Source: an uncultured Lachnospiraceae bacterium
GTDB lineage: Bacteria > Bacillota > Clostridia > Lachnospirales > Lachnospiraceae
Assembly: GCA_910583615.1 (NCBI GenBank)
Contig: CAJTXP010000010.1
Location: 1-64,000 of the forward strand
Length of the DNA: 64,000 nt
Direction of reading: 5' to 3'
Made by a program: the position numbers and the translations under genes. Below the pieces are notes generated by a model. The model was not told the origin of the DNA. It made no database searches and was given only the letters and a program-made list of their open reading frames with translations. Positions 17,026-25,638 of the stretch are shown here, piece after piece. Numbering within the stretch: position 1 is the first letter of the stretch; every line of letters begins with the position of its first letter.

Positions 17026-17098
17026 AGCTGCTGACGGGAATCGGACCCGTGACCTCCGCACTACCAATGCGACGCTCTACCGACTGAGCCACAGCAGC
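17026..17098 (-). tRNA. tRNA-Thr (anticodon GGT)
   Basis: The cloverleaf closes with a seven-bp acceptor stem (GCTGCTG with CAGCAGC), the D-arm segment GGCTCAGTCGGTAGAGC, the anticodon loop TTGGTAG giving GGT, and the T-arm GGGTCCGATTCCCG. CCA is not encoded. It has its own promoter and terminator. Confidence 0.93.
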
Positions 17099-17129
17099 CT
17101 GTCGTATCACCTGCGCTCGCGACTTGATT

Positions 17130-17158
17130 ATAATATCACAGGCTCTATTCAGTGTCAA
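17130..17158 (-). promoter_or_regulatory. Promoter of tRNA-Thr
   Basis: On the minus strand TTGACA (17158-17153) and TATTAT (17135-17130) are 17 bases apart. The tRNA begins about 30 bases further on. Confidence 0.75.
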
Positions 17159-17203
17159 TACTTTTTTTAATCTTCGTACGGGAATTTTCTTCTGCCGTTA
17201 CTT

Positions 17204-18937
17204 TTATTCCAGCTGCCTTTTATACATGACCGCTCCATGATACTCTGTACAGACAAATTTTTCTTTTTCCACAAGGTCTTTAAAAAAACCGTCCAGAACC
17301 GGCGGTTCCTCTTCATGAATGCCTGCGCCGTGAGAACTGAACTTCCAGCTTTCATACAGACTTATTTCTTTTGGAGCGATCAGCAGCACATTCGGAATTT
17401 TCTCCGGGTTCATCTCATAATACACTTCCAGCAGCTCTTCCCCTTCACTGATATCCCAGGTACTGTACAGTCCGCAGCTTCCCGCAGTATCCAGATAAAC
17501 CCAGGGATTGCATCCCAGAACTGCCACAGTGTCACCCTGCTTTGTATCTGACCAGATCAGATGGAGAGTCTGCTCATAGGCAATACCTCGATGGTGTTCT
17601 GTATAAATCCCTTTCATACTTCCCTGAGAGATCTGATAATCCAGTTCCCATATGCTTCCATCCCGGTAAACATCAAAGATTCTGATAAAAAACAGCACTG
17701 CAAACAATATGTATGCCGGAATCTGCATCAGATAAGCGCTTTGTCCCATATACTCCTGACAAAATTTCCACAAAAAACACACTGCCCACAGGTTCACCAG
17801 AAGAAAGCTCATATTGATCACGCGTTCTCCCACGTTTGAGCCCATAATCCATGCGATTCCAAACAACAGACCTGGCAGGACAAAACAGATTTCCAGTCTT
17901 TTTATCCGGCATTTTGGGCAGAAAATCTGAAGCTGCAGAATAAACAGCAGAAATGTCGTGATAACGCCACCTTCAAAATAGCTTCGCACATAAACAGACT
18001 GAATCAGGAACTCCAGCAGCAGTATCCATGGAATTCCTTTTACTATTCTTTTCTCTTTCACATATCCTCTGCCCGCCAGGAACACCGTTATAAATGTCAG
18101 AGCATACACAAACCACATGTATTTCAAAAACACAAAAACAATATACGAGAACAAATCCTTAAGCTGTCCCAACAGCCCCACATTTTCCAGTCCCGGATCC
18201 TGAAACACCATTGACACATACACAAACAGGTTCTTCCATGGAATCCATCCCCGGAAATAAACAAGAAACAAGGCCGCAGACAGCAGAATTCCCAAAAACC
18301 ACCAGCATATGGTTCTGCTTTTTTCCACATCTCCTCTGATTCTGCAAAAAAGAGCGGTTCCTGTAAAAATTACAAACACAAGAATCATGTATGGCATGCA
18401 TATGACAGAGACAGCAAAACTGATTCCGGACAGGATCAAATACACCTTGTTTTTATTCGCATCTTCTGCCTCCATCCACCACAAAATACTCAGAAGAAAG
18501 GTAAGAAATCCAAGACTGTAATAGGAAACCGTTATAATATTCCCCCGGGCATAGACAAGAATACAGCATGATGCAGCAAAGGCTGCGCCAAAGCTCTGCC
18601 CGTACCGCAGTAACACCCGAAACAGAAAGCAGGAAGTAAATACTTCCAATATCACAAATAAGATCCGTACATACAGAATTATGCCTTCGTTGTTTCCATG
18701 AAAGAAAACATAAGCACGATAAAAAGGCAGCATAAGCAGGCCGAACAGCTGACCTGAATTCCAGTCATCCCGGAAAAGCAGATCACCATCATAAAATCTT
18801 CTGGCCGTTGCCAGATAAAAAGTCTCGTCTGTAGTATCCATACCATAAAAAGCTCTGCAGATCAAAATTCCTCCAATGACCAGCATCGCTGCGGCAAACC
18901 ATATGATCTTATTATTTTCTTTCATCAACTGTCTCAT
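17204..18937 (-). CDS. Multi-spanning membrane protein, GT-C-glycosyltransferase-like
   Basis: A protein of about 577 residues with 11-12 predicted transmembrane helices followed by a soluble C-terminal domain (from about 440). The first extracytoplasmic loop carries acidic residues (MDTTDETFYLATARRFYDGDLLF...W) in the position of the catalytic Asp of GT-C glycosyltransferases. These use lipid-phosphate sugars outside the membrane. I use the ATG at 18937; the longer frame overlaps sigH. It lies downstream of sigH with 31 bases between. The reading as a surface-glycan enzyme is an inference from topology and the adjacent flippase. Confidence 0.65.
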   Translation of the reverse strand: MRQLMKENNKIIWFAAAMLVIGGILICRAFYGMDTTDETFYLATARRFYDGDLLFRDDWNSGQLFGLLMLPFYRAYVFFHGNNEGIILYVRILFVILEVFTSCFLFRVLLRYGQSFGAAFAASCCILVYARGNIITVSYYSLGFLTFLLSILWWMEAEDANKNKVYLILSGISFAVSVICMPYMILVFVIFTGTALFCRIRGDVEKSRTICWWFLGILLSAALFLVYFRGWIPWKNLFVYVSMVFQDPGLENVGLLGQLKDLFSYIVFVFLKYMWFVYALTFITVFLAGRGYVKEKRIVKGIPWILLLEFLIQSVYVRSYFEGGVITTFLLFILQLQIFCPKCRIKRLEICFVLPGLLFGIAWIMGSNVGERVINMSFLLVNLWAVCFLWKFCQEYMGQSAYLMQIPAYILFAVLFFIRIFDVYRDGSIWELDYQISQGSMKGIYTEHHRGIAYEQTLHLIWSDTKQGDTVAVLGCNPWVYLDTAGSCGLYSTWDISEGEELLEVYYEMNPEKIPNVLLIAPKEISLYESWKFSSHGAGIHEEEPPVLDGFFKDLVEKEKFVCTEYHGAVMYKRQLE

Positions 18938-18968
18938 TGAAAATTGATCTCCATCTAACCATGTTTCC

Positions 18969-19526
18969 CTATAACAGCTTTTTCTTGACCCGCTGGATGG
19001 TATTGTCCACTGCCTTTTCATTTTTCCCTATGACAGATGCAATCTGTTGGTAAGTCTTTCCTTTCAGATAGAGCTCCAATACCAGTTTTTCCATATCGCT
19101 TAAGTTCCTGTGGATCTGATCGTATCTGTTTTCCAGTGCTTCCTGATCAAGCACCAGGACTTCCGGATTCTGTTCCGTGAAAATCTGAGGTTCTTCATCC
19201 AGAGAGATATAACTGTTCAGCGGAGCATGTTTTTTTCGCTTCGATGCCTGAACGGCCGTATACATCTGTCTGGTAATACAGAGTTCTGCAAACGTGTAAA
19301 AAGAATACTCTCCGTCTGTATGGAATCCCCTGATTGCCTTAAACAGTCCGATCATCCCTTCCTGAATCAGATCATCGTTCTCTCCGCCAATCAAATATAA
19401 GGTGCGCGCCTGCCTCTTTACAAGCGGCTTATATTTGTCAAGAAGATATTCCGTCACTTCTGCCTCGCCATCTTCCAGACGCTTCAGCAGTTCTTCATCC
19501 GTCAGATTTTCATACCGATTTTTCAA
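18969..19526 (-). CDS. sigH: RNA polymerase sigma factor, SigH-like (sporulation/stationary phase)
   Basis: A 185-residue sigma-70-family factor. Region 2 (YKPLVKRQARTLYLIGGENDDLIQEGMIGLFKAIRGF) and the SigH hallmark (FAELCITRQ, PLNSYISLDEEP) are clear. Region 4 is the HTH LYLKGKTYQQIASVIGKNEKAVDNTIQRVKKKL. In Bacillus and clostridia SigH starts stationary-phase and early sporulation genes. It is shorter than the usual about 210 residues, mostly at the N terminus and in the linker. The start is a TTG with GAGGATGG upstream, two bases after the rlmB stop codon. Its place after rlmB matches the conserved gene order; yacP, which often lies between, is missing. Confidence 0.85.
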   Translation of the reverse strand: MKNRYENLTDEELLKRLEDGEAEVTEYLLDKYKPLVKRQARTLYLIGGENDDLIQEGMIGLFKAIRGFHTDGEYSFYTFAELCITRQMYTAVQASKRKKHAPLNSYISLDEEPQIFTEQNPEVLVLDQEALENRYDQIHRNLSDMEKLVLELYLKGKTYQQIASVIGKNEKAVDNTIQRVKKKLL

Positions 19527-19528
19527 AT

Positions 19529-20269
19529 TCAGCCCATCCTCTGCCTTACAATCTCATAGGACATCACGCCTGCAGCCACGGATACATTCAGGGAATCAAT
19601 GTCCCCTTTCATGGGGATCGCAGCCACATAGTCGCATTTTTCACGGACCAGACGGCTGACCCCTTCTCCCTCGTTTCCGATTACCAGGCCAACCGGCCCT
19701 TTCAGATCCAGATCGTACATAACCGTACCATCCATATCTGCACAGACAAACCAGAGTCCCTGTTTTTTCAGTTCTTCGATGGTCACACACAGATTGGTTA
19801 CCTTTGCCACCGGCGTATAATGAAGCGCTCCCGCAGAAGCCTTTGCCGCCGTCGCCGTCAGTCCCGCCGCCCGTCTCTTTGGTATAATCACTCCATGAGC
19901 GCCTGCCAGATTCGCGGTACGGATAATGGCGCCCAGATTATGCGGATCCTCCACATTATCCAGCAGCAGAATAAAAGGCGGCTCTCCCTTTTCTTCTGCC
20001 AGCTTCAGAATATCCCTCACCTCTGCATACTCATATGCCGCCGCATGAGCAATCACTCCCTGATGCTTTCCCGTCTCCGACATCTGATCCAGACGTTCTT
20101 TCGCCACAAAGCTGACCACCGTATCCTGCCTTCTGGCTTCCCTTAAGATGCTGTTCACCGGCCCGTCCTGGCACCCTTTCTGCACATACAGCCGGTCTAT
20201 GGTCTTCCCGGCACGATATGCCTCAAGCACCGCATTACGCCCTTCCAGCGTCAACTCTTCGTATCTCAT
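19529..20269 (-). CDS. rlmB: 23S rRNA (guanosine-2'-O-)-methyltransferase RlmB, TrmH/SpoU family
   Basis: A 246-residue SPOUT methyltransferase. The N-terminal substrate-binding domain (EGRNAVLEAYRAG) is followed by the knotted catalytic domain with motif 1 (LDNVEDPHNLGAIIRTANLAGAHGVIIPKRRAAG), motif 2 (LVIGNEGEGVS) and motif 3 (IPMKGDIDSLNVSVAAGV). It methylates a ribose in 23S rRNA, G2251 in E. coli numbering. It overlaps mrnC by four bases (ATGA). Confidence 0.9.
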   Translation of the reverse strand: MRYEELTLEGRNAVLEAYRAGKTIDRLYVQKGCQDGPVNSILREARRQDTVVSFVAKERLDQMSETGKHQGVIAHAAAYEYAEVRDILKLAEEKGEPPFILLLDNVEDPHNLGAIIRTANLAGAHGVIIPKRRAAGLTATAAKASAGALHYTPVAKVTNLCVTIEELKKQGLWFVCADMDGTVMYDLDLKGPVGLVIGNEGEGVSRLVREKCDYVAAIPMKGDIDSLNVSVAAGVMSYEIVRQRMG

Positions 20270-20697
20270 GGCAATCCTCCTGTTCTCTCCATGCCCATCC
20301 GGACCAGGTCAGTCATCCGTTTCATCTGCCCGGTCAGATAGAGATATCCCATCAGCGCTTCAAACCCCGTAGCATGACGGTATTCACTCATGGTCGCATG
20401 CTTCGCCATGCTGAACGCTTTGGCATTTCTGCCCCGCTTATATGCATGATGTTCTTCCTCTGTCAGTTCCTCCCGGATCGCCAGAATCATCTCCGCCTGG
20501 GCGGACGCCTTCACATAACTGCTTGCCCTTTTGTGAAGGTCGTTCGCCTGACAGTTTCCCCTGCCCACCAGAATCGTGCGGATCATCAGTTCATAGATAC
20601 CGTCGCCGATATAGGCCAGCACCTGCGGAGAGTAAGACCTGATATCCACATCCGGAAGCTCAAACTGTTCTTTCAGATAGTTTATGCTCTCTTCCAT
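20266..20697 (-). CDS. mrnC: Mini-ribonuclease 3
   Basis: A 143-residue protein made only of the RNase III catalytic domain, without a double-stranded-RNA-binding domain. The signature begins LAYIGDGIYELMIRT, with the conserved Asp. The C-terminal EYRHATGFEALMGYLYLTG carries the acidic metal ligands. It matures the ends of 23S rRNA. It sits between cysS (16-base overlap) and rlmB, the conserved Firmicute order. Confidence 0.92.
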   Translation of the reverse strand: MEESINYLKEQFELPDVDIRSYSPQVLAYIGDGIYELMIRTILVGRGNCQANDLHKRASSYVKASAQAEMILAIREELTEEEHHAYKRGRNAKAFSMAKHATMSEYRHATGFEALMGYLYLTGQMKRMTDLVRMGMERTGGLP

Positions 20698-22091
20698 TTT
20701 ACTCCTTCACGCGTATCCTCCAGGACGATCCCTTTTTCCAGAAGAAGGTTACGAATCTCATCCGCCCTTGCAAAATCTCTCGCTTTCCTCGCTGCCTGAC
20801 GCTCCTCAATGAGGCCTTCAACCTCTGCATCCAGAAGTTCTTCCTTTTTCTCCGTAATAATGCCGAGAATATCGCACAGATTCTGGATCCGTCCGCACAG
20901 CGCCCGTGCAAACGCCCTGCTGCTGTCCCCGCCAGTATGCGTGTTTGCATATTTTACCAGATCGAACACCGCTGCGATCGCATCTGCGGTATTGAAATCA
21001 TCGTCCATGGAAGCGTCAAAATCCGTTTCAAATTTTTCCGCTCCTTTTAAAAGTTCTGTCTCCGCTTCCGTCAAGTCCTCCGCCAAAGCGTGTTCTGCAG
21101 AATATTTCAGACTGTCCACTGCTGTCTGAATGCGTTCCAGTGCGTTTTTGGATGCTTCCATAAGCTCCGCACTGAAATTCAGCGGACTGCGGTAATGTGC
21201 GTTCAGCATGAAAAAACGAAGAATCTGGAGATCATATTTCTCACTGATCTCCCTTACGGTAAAGAAATTTCCAAGCGACTTGGACATCTTCCGGTTGTCA
21301 ATGTTCAAAAACGCATTGTGCATCCAGTATCTGGCAAATGTTTTGCCGCTGCACGCCTCGCTCTGGGCGATCTCATTCTCATGATGCGGGAATACCAGGT
21401 CCTCACCGCCGCCGTGAATGTCGATCTGCTCTCCCAGATATTTGCGCGACATGACGGAGCACTCAATGTGCCATCCCGGACGTCCTTCCCCCCAGGGGGA
21501 TACCCAGTATGGCTCTCCTTCCTTTTTCGGCTTCCAGAGTACAAAATCCAGCGGATCTTCCTTCTCGTCTTCACCGGAAACCAGCAGGGAACGGTTCCCC
21601 GCCTGCAGATCATCCAGATTTTTATGAGAAAGCTTTCCATAGGACTCGAAACGGCGCGTGCGGAAATAAACGGTCCCGTTCACCGCATAGGCATATCCTT
21701 TCTCAATCAGGCTGGAAATCATGTCGATCATGCCGTCAATCTCCTGTGTGGCAAGAGGATGGGTGGTCGCCGGCATGATATTCATGCCTTCCATATCCTT
21801 TTTGCACTCTTCGATATATCTTCTGGATATTTCTTCTGCAGACACTCCTTCTTCATTGGCCTTTTTAATGATCTTATCATCTACATCCGTAAAGTTGGAT
21901 ACAAAATTCACTTCATATCCTTTGTGTTCCATATAACGGCGTACCGTGTCAAATACGATCATCGGCCTTGCATTTCCGATATGGATAAAATTATAGACGG
22001 TCGGTCCGCATACATACATGCGGACCTTTCCTTCCTCCAGCGGTATAAAATCTTCTTTTTTCTTCGATAAGGTATTATAGATACGAATCAT
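20682..22091 (-). CDS. cysS: Cysteinyl-tRNA synthetase
   Basis: A 469-residue class I synthetase. The signature YVCGPTVYNFIHIGNARPMIVFDT contains the zinc-binding Cys and the HIGH-equivalent HIGN. CSVMSRKYLG...DLVFPHHENEIAQSEA supplies the other zinc ligands. KMSKSLGNF is intact. The DALR anticodon-binding domain and the usual C-terminal helix (RQAARKARDFARADEIRNLL) complete it. It follows cysE by one base, so both are controlled by the T-box upstream. Confidence 0.96.
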   Translation of the reverse strand: MIRIYNTLSKKKEDFIPLEEGKVRMYVCGPTVYNFIHIGNARPMIVFDTVRRYMEHKGYEVNFVSNFTDVDDKIIKKANEEGVSAEEISRRYIEECKKDMEGMNIMPATTHPLATQEIDGMIDMISSLIEKGYAYAVNGTVYFRTRRFESYGKLSHKNLDDLQAGNRSLLVSGEDEKEDPLDFVLWKPKKEGEPYWVSPWGEGRPGWHIECSVMSRKYLGEQIDIHGGGEDLVFPHHENEIAQSEACSGKTFARYWMHNAFLNIDNRKMSKSLGNFFTVREISEKYDLQILRFFMLNAHYRSPLNFSAELMEASKNALERIQTAVDSLKYSAEHALAEDLTEAETELLKGAEKFETDFDASMDDDFNTADAIAAVFDLVKYANTHTGGDSSRAFARALCGRIQNLCDILGIITEKKEELLDAEVEGLIEERQAARKARDFARADEIRNLLLEKGIVLEDTREGVKWKRA

Positions 22092-22092
22092 A

Positions 22093-22749
22093 TTACAGCT
22101 CCTCCTGCTTTCTTTTTATCATGTCCAGTTCTTTTTGCAGTTTTCTGTTTTCCTCCCGAAGTTCTGAAATAGCATCCAGTATCGGGTCCGGAAGATTGAC
22201 CTGATCCAGATCATTCCTGGGAATGCGGATACGGTCTTTTTTTACGATCCTTCCGGGAATGCCCACCACGGTACAGTTGGCCGGTACCGGTCCAAGCACC
22301 ACGCTTCCGGCTCCGATCTTGGAATTTTCACCGATCGTAAACGAGCCAAGCACCTTGGCCCCGGCGCTTACCATCACATTGTCTTCCAGGGTAGGATGTC
22401 TTTTCCCCTGTTCCTTTCCGGTGCCGCCCAGCGTCACTCCCTGGTACAAAGTTACATTATCTCCCAGTACGGCAGTCTCTCCAATCACTACTCCCGTCCC
22501 ATGATCGATAAACAGTCCTTTTCCGATCGTCGCCCCTGGATGAATCTCAATCCCGGTCTTTCTCGCTGTTCGCTGTGAGATCCATCTGGCCCAGAAATAA
22601 TGGCCGTTCTGATACAGCCGGTGCGCAAACCGGTATCTCAGGATTGCATGGAAGGTAGGATAAAGAAATACCTCCATATTCGACTTGATCGCCGGATCCC
22701 GCTCCCGGATCACCTCGATCTCCTCTTTGATATAACTGACAAATCCCAT
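22093..22749 (-). CDS. cysE: Serine O-acetyltransferase
   Basis: A 218-residue enzyme that makes O-acetylserine from serine and acetyl-CoA, the first step of cysteine synthesis. The N-terminal helical region (VFLYPTFHAILRYRFAHRLYQ) is followed by the left-handed hexapeptide-repeat helix (IEIHPGATIGKGLFIDHGTGVVIGETAVLGDNVTLYQGVTLGG) with the catalytic His in DHGTG. It is the first gene after a cysteine-type T-box and directly precedes cysS. Confidence 0.95.
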   Translation of the reverse strand: MGFVSYIKEEIEVIRERDPAIKSNMEVFLYPTFHAILRYRFAHRLYQNGHYFWARWISQRTARKTGIEIHPGATIGKGLFIDHGTGVVIGETAVLGDNVTLYQGVTLGGTGKEQGKRHPTLEDNVMVSAGAKVLGSFTIGENSKIGAGSVVLGPVPANCTVVGIPGRIVKKDRIRIPRNDLDQVNLPDPILDAISELREENRKLQKELDMIKRKQEEL

Positions 22750-22777
22750 AACTGCTCCTTTTCCAGTCCATCATACA

Positions 22778-23017
22778 TAAAAACCTCCGTCCCGTATAGA
22801 GACGAAGGTATCCGTGGTTCCACTCTACTGAAAAGACATGCGTCTTTCACTCAAAACATGTAACGCATGCCTGCGTACAGGGATACTGTTCCTTCCCCCT
22901 GTCTGCTCCCGGATGCACGTTCATCCTCTGCCGCCCGGGACCGCTTTCAGCCGATGGCGTTCCCTCTCTGATGGTGCATGATGGATTACTCTATCCGTTC
23001 TTCGCATTTATCCGTGT
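22778..23017 (-). promoter_or_regulatory. T-box riboswitch leader of cysE-cysS
   Basis: On the minus strand the T-box core AGAGTGGAACCACGGA (22826-22811) is followed by a terminator hairpin (22809-22783) with a T-run. The antiterminator forms when uncharged tRNA binds the core. The 5' part has a Stem I-like region with an AGAGAG motif, and a UGC triplet (22917-22915) that could be the specifier for cysteine. The specifier call is tentative; the T-box itself is clear. It fills the whole 310-base gap between the GNAT gene and cysE. Confidence 0.9.
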
Positions 23018-23023
23018 CTCTAT

Positions 23024-23052
23024 AGCATATGGGATTTTACAGATTTTGTCAA
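23024..23052 (-). promoter_or_regulatory. Promoter of the cysE T-box transcript
   Basis: On the minus strand TTGACA (23052-23047) and TATGCT (23029-23024) are 17 bases apart. Confidence 0.65.
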
Positions 23053-23059
23053 GCAGCAT

Positions 23060-23896
23060 CTAAACCATCTCCGACAGTCCGCATTTCAAACTTCCGAATA
23101 TCAAAGAGGCCAGCTCTCCGATCGTCAGATCCAGATCAAGCCTTTGGGGCCTGTCCTTCAGTTTTTCCGCCGACGCCTTTCCATTAAACGTTTCCCATCG
23201 AAAATATCCGTTATTCTTATCAATCAGCGAATCTTTTATATGCAGAAAGCAGGTTCCGTCCTGCCTGCTGCCGACCAGCCGGAGCATTGGAACGGGATCC
23301 GTAATCCGCGCCATAAAGGGCGGAATCTTTTCCGGCATCTGCTCTCCCTCCTCCGCCCTTCGCTCCGCTTTATGATGTTCCAGATACCGGCTGTCGCGTT
23401 TACAGAACAGCTGATATCTGGCTGCCAGATACCGGTTCTGTCCTTCCGCATCCATCCGCTCCACCCGCTCCGGAACCGGAGTATAAGGACCGATCCACAC
23501 AAAATCAAAGGGAGCATAGATGCTCTCGCTGGCAGGCATCAAAAAAACAAACGGCATCCCCATATCAGCCATATCCCTTAACGCCTTCTTAAGAAGTATC
23601 CGCATATACCCCCGGTGCCGGTATTCTTTCTTCGTTGCAACCGCAACGATATAGTTGCTCTTCACCTCATATCCGTTGACGATCATCGGATAAGGATTCA
23701 GATGAAGCATGGACACGATCTGTCCGTCTTCTTCTATTACCAGCACCTCATTGTCCCGGGTCTTGAAAGAGTAATAGTAATCCACAAACTTTTCTGTGTC
23801 TTCAGAAAACACCTGCACATAAAGCTCTCTGCTCTCGTTTTTTCTACCGGCCGGAAGATAAAAGGGGACCGGCAGTTCTTTTAATTTTTCGGACAT
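23060..23896 (-). CDS. GNAT-family N-acetyltransferase
   Basis: A 278-residue protein. The GNAT fold covers about residues 15-135: the acetyl-CoA-binding motif A is [27 protein letters not shown] (R-x-x-G-Y form) and the following strand is [10 protein letters not shown]. The remaining about 140 residues include a C-terminal domain ending [12 protein letters not shown], the layout of the Eis/YitI-like two-domain acetyltransferases. Substrate unknown. It begins within the last 16 bases of ispF, so it is translated from the same message. Confidence 0.85.
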   Translation of the reverse strand: MSEKLKELPVPFYLPAGRKNESRELYVQVFSEDTEKFVDYYYSFKTRDNEVLVIEEDGQIVSMLHLNPYPMIVNGYEVKSNYIVAVATKKEYRHRGYMRILLKKALRDMADMGMPFVFLMPASESIYAPFDFVWIGPYTPVPERVERMDAEGQNRYLAARYQLFCKRDSRYLEHHKAERRAEEGEQMPEKIPPFMARITDPVPMLRLVGSRQDGTCFLHIKDSLIDKNNGYFRWETFNGKASAEKLKDRPQRLDLDLTIGELASLIFGSLKCGLSEMV

Positions 23897-24426
23897 CCTC
23901 TACATCCTTCACATGTTTTTCGCGACGTCATCCGGTCATCGTCTATGCAGGCTTCGATCGGCAGTATCGAGCAGACTGCCTGCGAAGCAATCCCTTCCCC
24001 GCTTCCGGTAAATCCAAGCCCTTCCTCCGTGGTCGCCTTAATATTCACCTGCTCTTCCTCAAGCCCCAGGGTCTCTGCCACATGTTTCACCATCTCCGGG
24101 ATATAGGGCGCCATCTTCGGCCTCTGGGCGATGATCGTCGCGTCAATATTGATAATCTGATAATTTTTCTGCTCCAGAAGCCCTGCCACATGTTTCAGCA
24201 GCCGAAGACTGGAGATTCCTTTGTATTCCGGATCCGTATCCGGAAAGTGCCTTCCAATATCCCCCAGCGCCGCCGCGCCCAGAAGCGCATCCATAATGGC
24301 ATGCAGAAGCACGTCCGCATCCGAATGCCCCAGAAGACCCTTTTCATACGGGATCTTCACCCCGCCCAGGATCAGATCCCTGTCTTCGATCAATCTGTGC
24401 ACGTCATATCCCAAACCAACTCTCAT
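23881..24426 (-). CDS. ispF: 2-C-methyl-D-erythritol 2,4-cyclodiphosphate synthase, with a Cys-rich C-terminal tail
   Basis: A 181-residue enzyme of the MEP isoprenoid pathway that closes the cyclic diphosphate. The metal-binding start GLGYDVHRL (Asp8, His10), [31 protein letters not shown] and the [15 protein letters not shown] motif are all intact. The usual enzyme ends near ACI. Here about 20 further residues follow, ending [10 protein letters not shown]. ispD and gltX, often adjacent in Firmicutes, are absent. Confidence 0.94.
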   Translation of the reverse strand: MRVGLGYDVHRLIEDRDLILGGVKIPYEKGLLGHSDADVLLHAIMDALLGAAALGDIGRHFPDTDPEYKGISSLRLLKHVAGLLEQKNYQIINIDATIIAQRPKMAPYIPEMVKHVAETLGLEEEQVNIKATTEEGLGFTGSGEGIASQAVCSILPIEACIDDDRMTSRKTCEGCRGCPKN

Positions 24427-24444
24427 TTTTCACACTCCTGTCTG

Positions 24445-25302
24445 TCAACCATGAATCCGGATCCAGCTTTCCGGAATGATATCCGTCTTTTCATCAGCAG
24501 CATTGTTGATCCATCTTTCCGGCGCAACCACAATCTTATCCGGATTCTGATTCAGCCATGCCCCCCACCAGCTGAAAGAACTGTTTGCAACAACGTGATG
24601 TCTGCAAAGACTCATCAGCTGCATATCGCGGAAACTGTTTCTGCCTGTATTTCCTTTCACAAAATGGCAGTCCTTTTCTCCGAAATGTTCCTCCGCCCAG
24701 GGAAAATCATTGGTAAAAATATAGAATTCCGCTTTTTCCGGCAGGATTTCACGAAAATAATCCATGGCCCTTCTGTAATACTCCAGGGTGCATATATTCT
24801 GAAGATAAGAATACTGCAGATAATCTCCCCGGCGGATATGGACGCTGACCGCGCAGGAATTCCGAATCCGCTCCGCCCATGTATCCTTTCCTTCCGGAAA
24901 TTCCGGAAAACGATAGGTATCCATTATTTTTTCCCGGATATCCGCAAAATATTTCTCACTCTGCCAGTAGCCTTCTATGTAATATCCATCCAGCTTCAGA
25001 ACCTGCTCGTCGTAGATATAAGATTCATTGTTATAAACCGTTTTTTTTCGAAAAGGCGTCCTTTTCAAAAATTCTGTCCAGTGGTTTGCTTTTACATATC
25101 CGAACCGGCTTATTTCCGACCTGTCTGCAAACGGACCGGCGATTCCAAAAACCTGATCCAGTTCAAAATCGTTGTGCGCATGATGCTGTGCGTATTTTGT
25201 CACATCAATTTTCACCTGCATTCCCTGGCTCTGCATCTTTAAAGCCAGCGCATACTGGAACATCTGATTGCCAAGTCCGCCATCTATCCATATAATGTTC
25301 AT
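24445..25302 (-). CDS. Alpha-1,2-fucosyltransferase (GT11 family)
   Basis: A 285-residue glycosyltransferase. The N-terminal signature IWIDGGLGNQMFQYALALKM and the donor-binding motif VSVHIRRGDYL (about 151-161) are diagnostic of GT11, as are TNDFPWAEEHF and the late ANSSFSWWGAWLNQNP motif. It would transfer L-fucose from GDP-fucose to a galactose in a surface glycan. No GDP-fucose synthesis genes are in the window. It lies alone between ispF and tRNA-Met, away from the polysaccharide loci. Confidence 0.9.
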   Translation of the reverse strand: MNIIWIDGGLGNQMFQYALALKMQSQGMQVKIDVTKYAQHHAHNDFELDQVFGIAGPFADRSEISRFGYVKANHWTEFLKRTPFRKKTVYNNESYIYDEQVLKLDGYYIEGYWQSEKYFADIREKIMDTYRFPEFPEGKDTWAERIRNSCAVSVHIRRGDYLQYSYLQNICTLEYYRRAMDYFREILPEKAEFYIFTNDFPWAEEHFGEKDCHFVKGNTGRNSFRDMQLMSLCRHHVVANSSFSWWGAWLNQNPDKIVVAPERWINNAADEKTDIIPESWIRIHG

Positions 25303-25337
25303 GTACTTTACCAGTCTTCAGTATAAAATTGCGAAGG

Positions 25338-25379
25338 AAAAAAGAATACGGAAAGCACAACTACCGTCAATGCTTTCCG
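25338..25379 (-). terminator. Terminator downstream of tRNA-Met
   Basis: On the minus strand CGGAAAGCA (25379-25371) pairs with TGCTTTCCG (25357-25349), then TATTCTTTTTT. Confidence 0.7.
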
Positions 25380-25393
25380 CCATCTAAACCAAA

Positions 25394-25467
25394 TAGCGAG
25401 AGGGGGACTCGAACCCTCGACACCACGGGTATGAACCGTGTGCTCTAGCCAGCTGAGCTATCTCGCC
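25394..25467 (-). tRNA. tRNA-Met (anticodon CAT)
   Basis: The 74-base cloverleaf begins GGCGAGATAGCTCAGCTGGC and ends TCTCGCTA. The anticodon loop TTCATAC gives CAT. The body is like elongator tRNA-Met of clostridia rather than initiator or lysidine-modified tRNA-Ile, though the last cannot be fully excluded by eye. Confidence 0.92.
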
Positions 25468-25527
25468 ATATTCAATTGTGGAATTTTCTGAAAATCCCTT
25501 CGCGTCTGTCTCACAACCGACTCATAT

Positions 25528-25556
25528 ATCATAGCAAAGACTGATCCGGTTGTCAA
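25528..25556 (-). promoter_or_regulatory. Promoter of tRNA-Met
   Basis: On the minus strand TTGACA (25556-25551) and TATGAT (25533-25528), 17 bases apart. The tRNA starts about 60 bases downstream. Confidence 0.78.
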
Positions 25557-25638
25557 CAATTTTTTTGTTTTTCCCCCTGATTTTTTTCATTCGGTGTTAC
25601 TTTTCACACCCACGCCGTCCGGACGCCCGCCGGGGGCA

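Noticed and set aside
16930..17067. Longer N-terminus for the flippase
   Set aside because: The extra frame runs through the tRNA-Thr terminator and into the tRNA itself, and the ATG at 16929 has a good AGGAAG.
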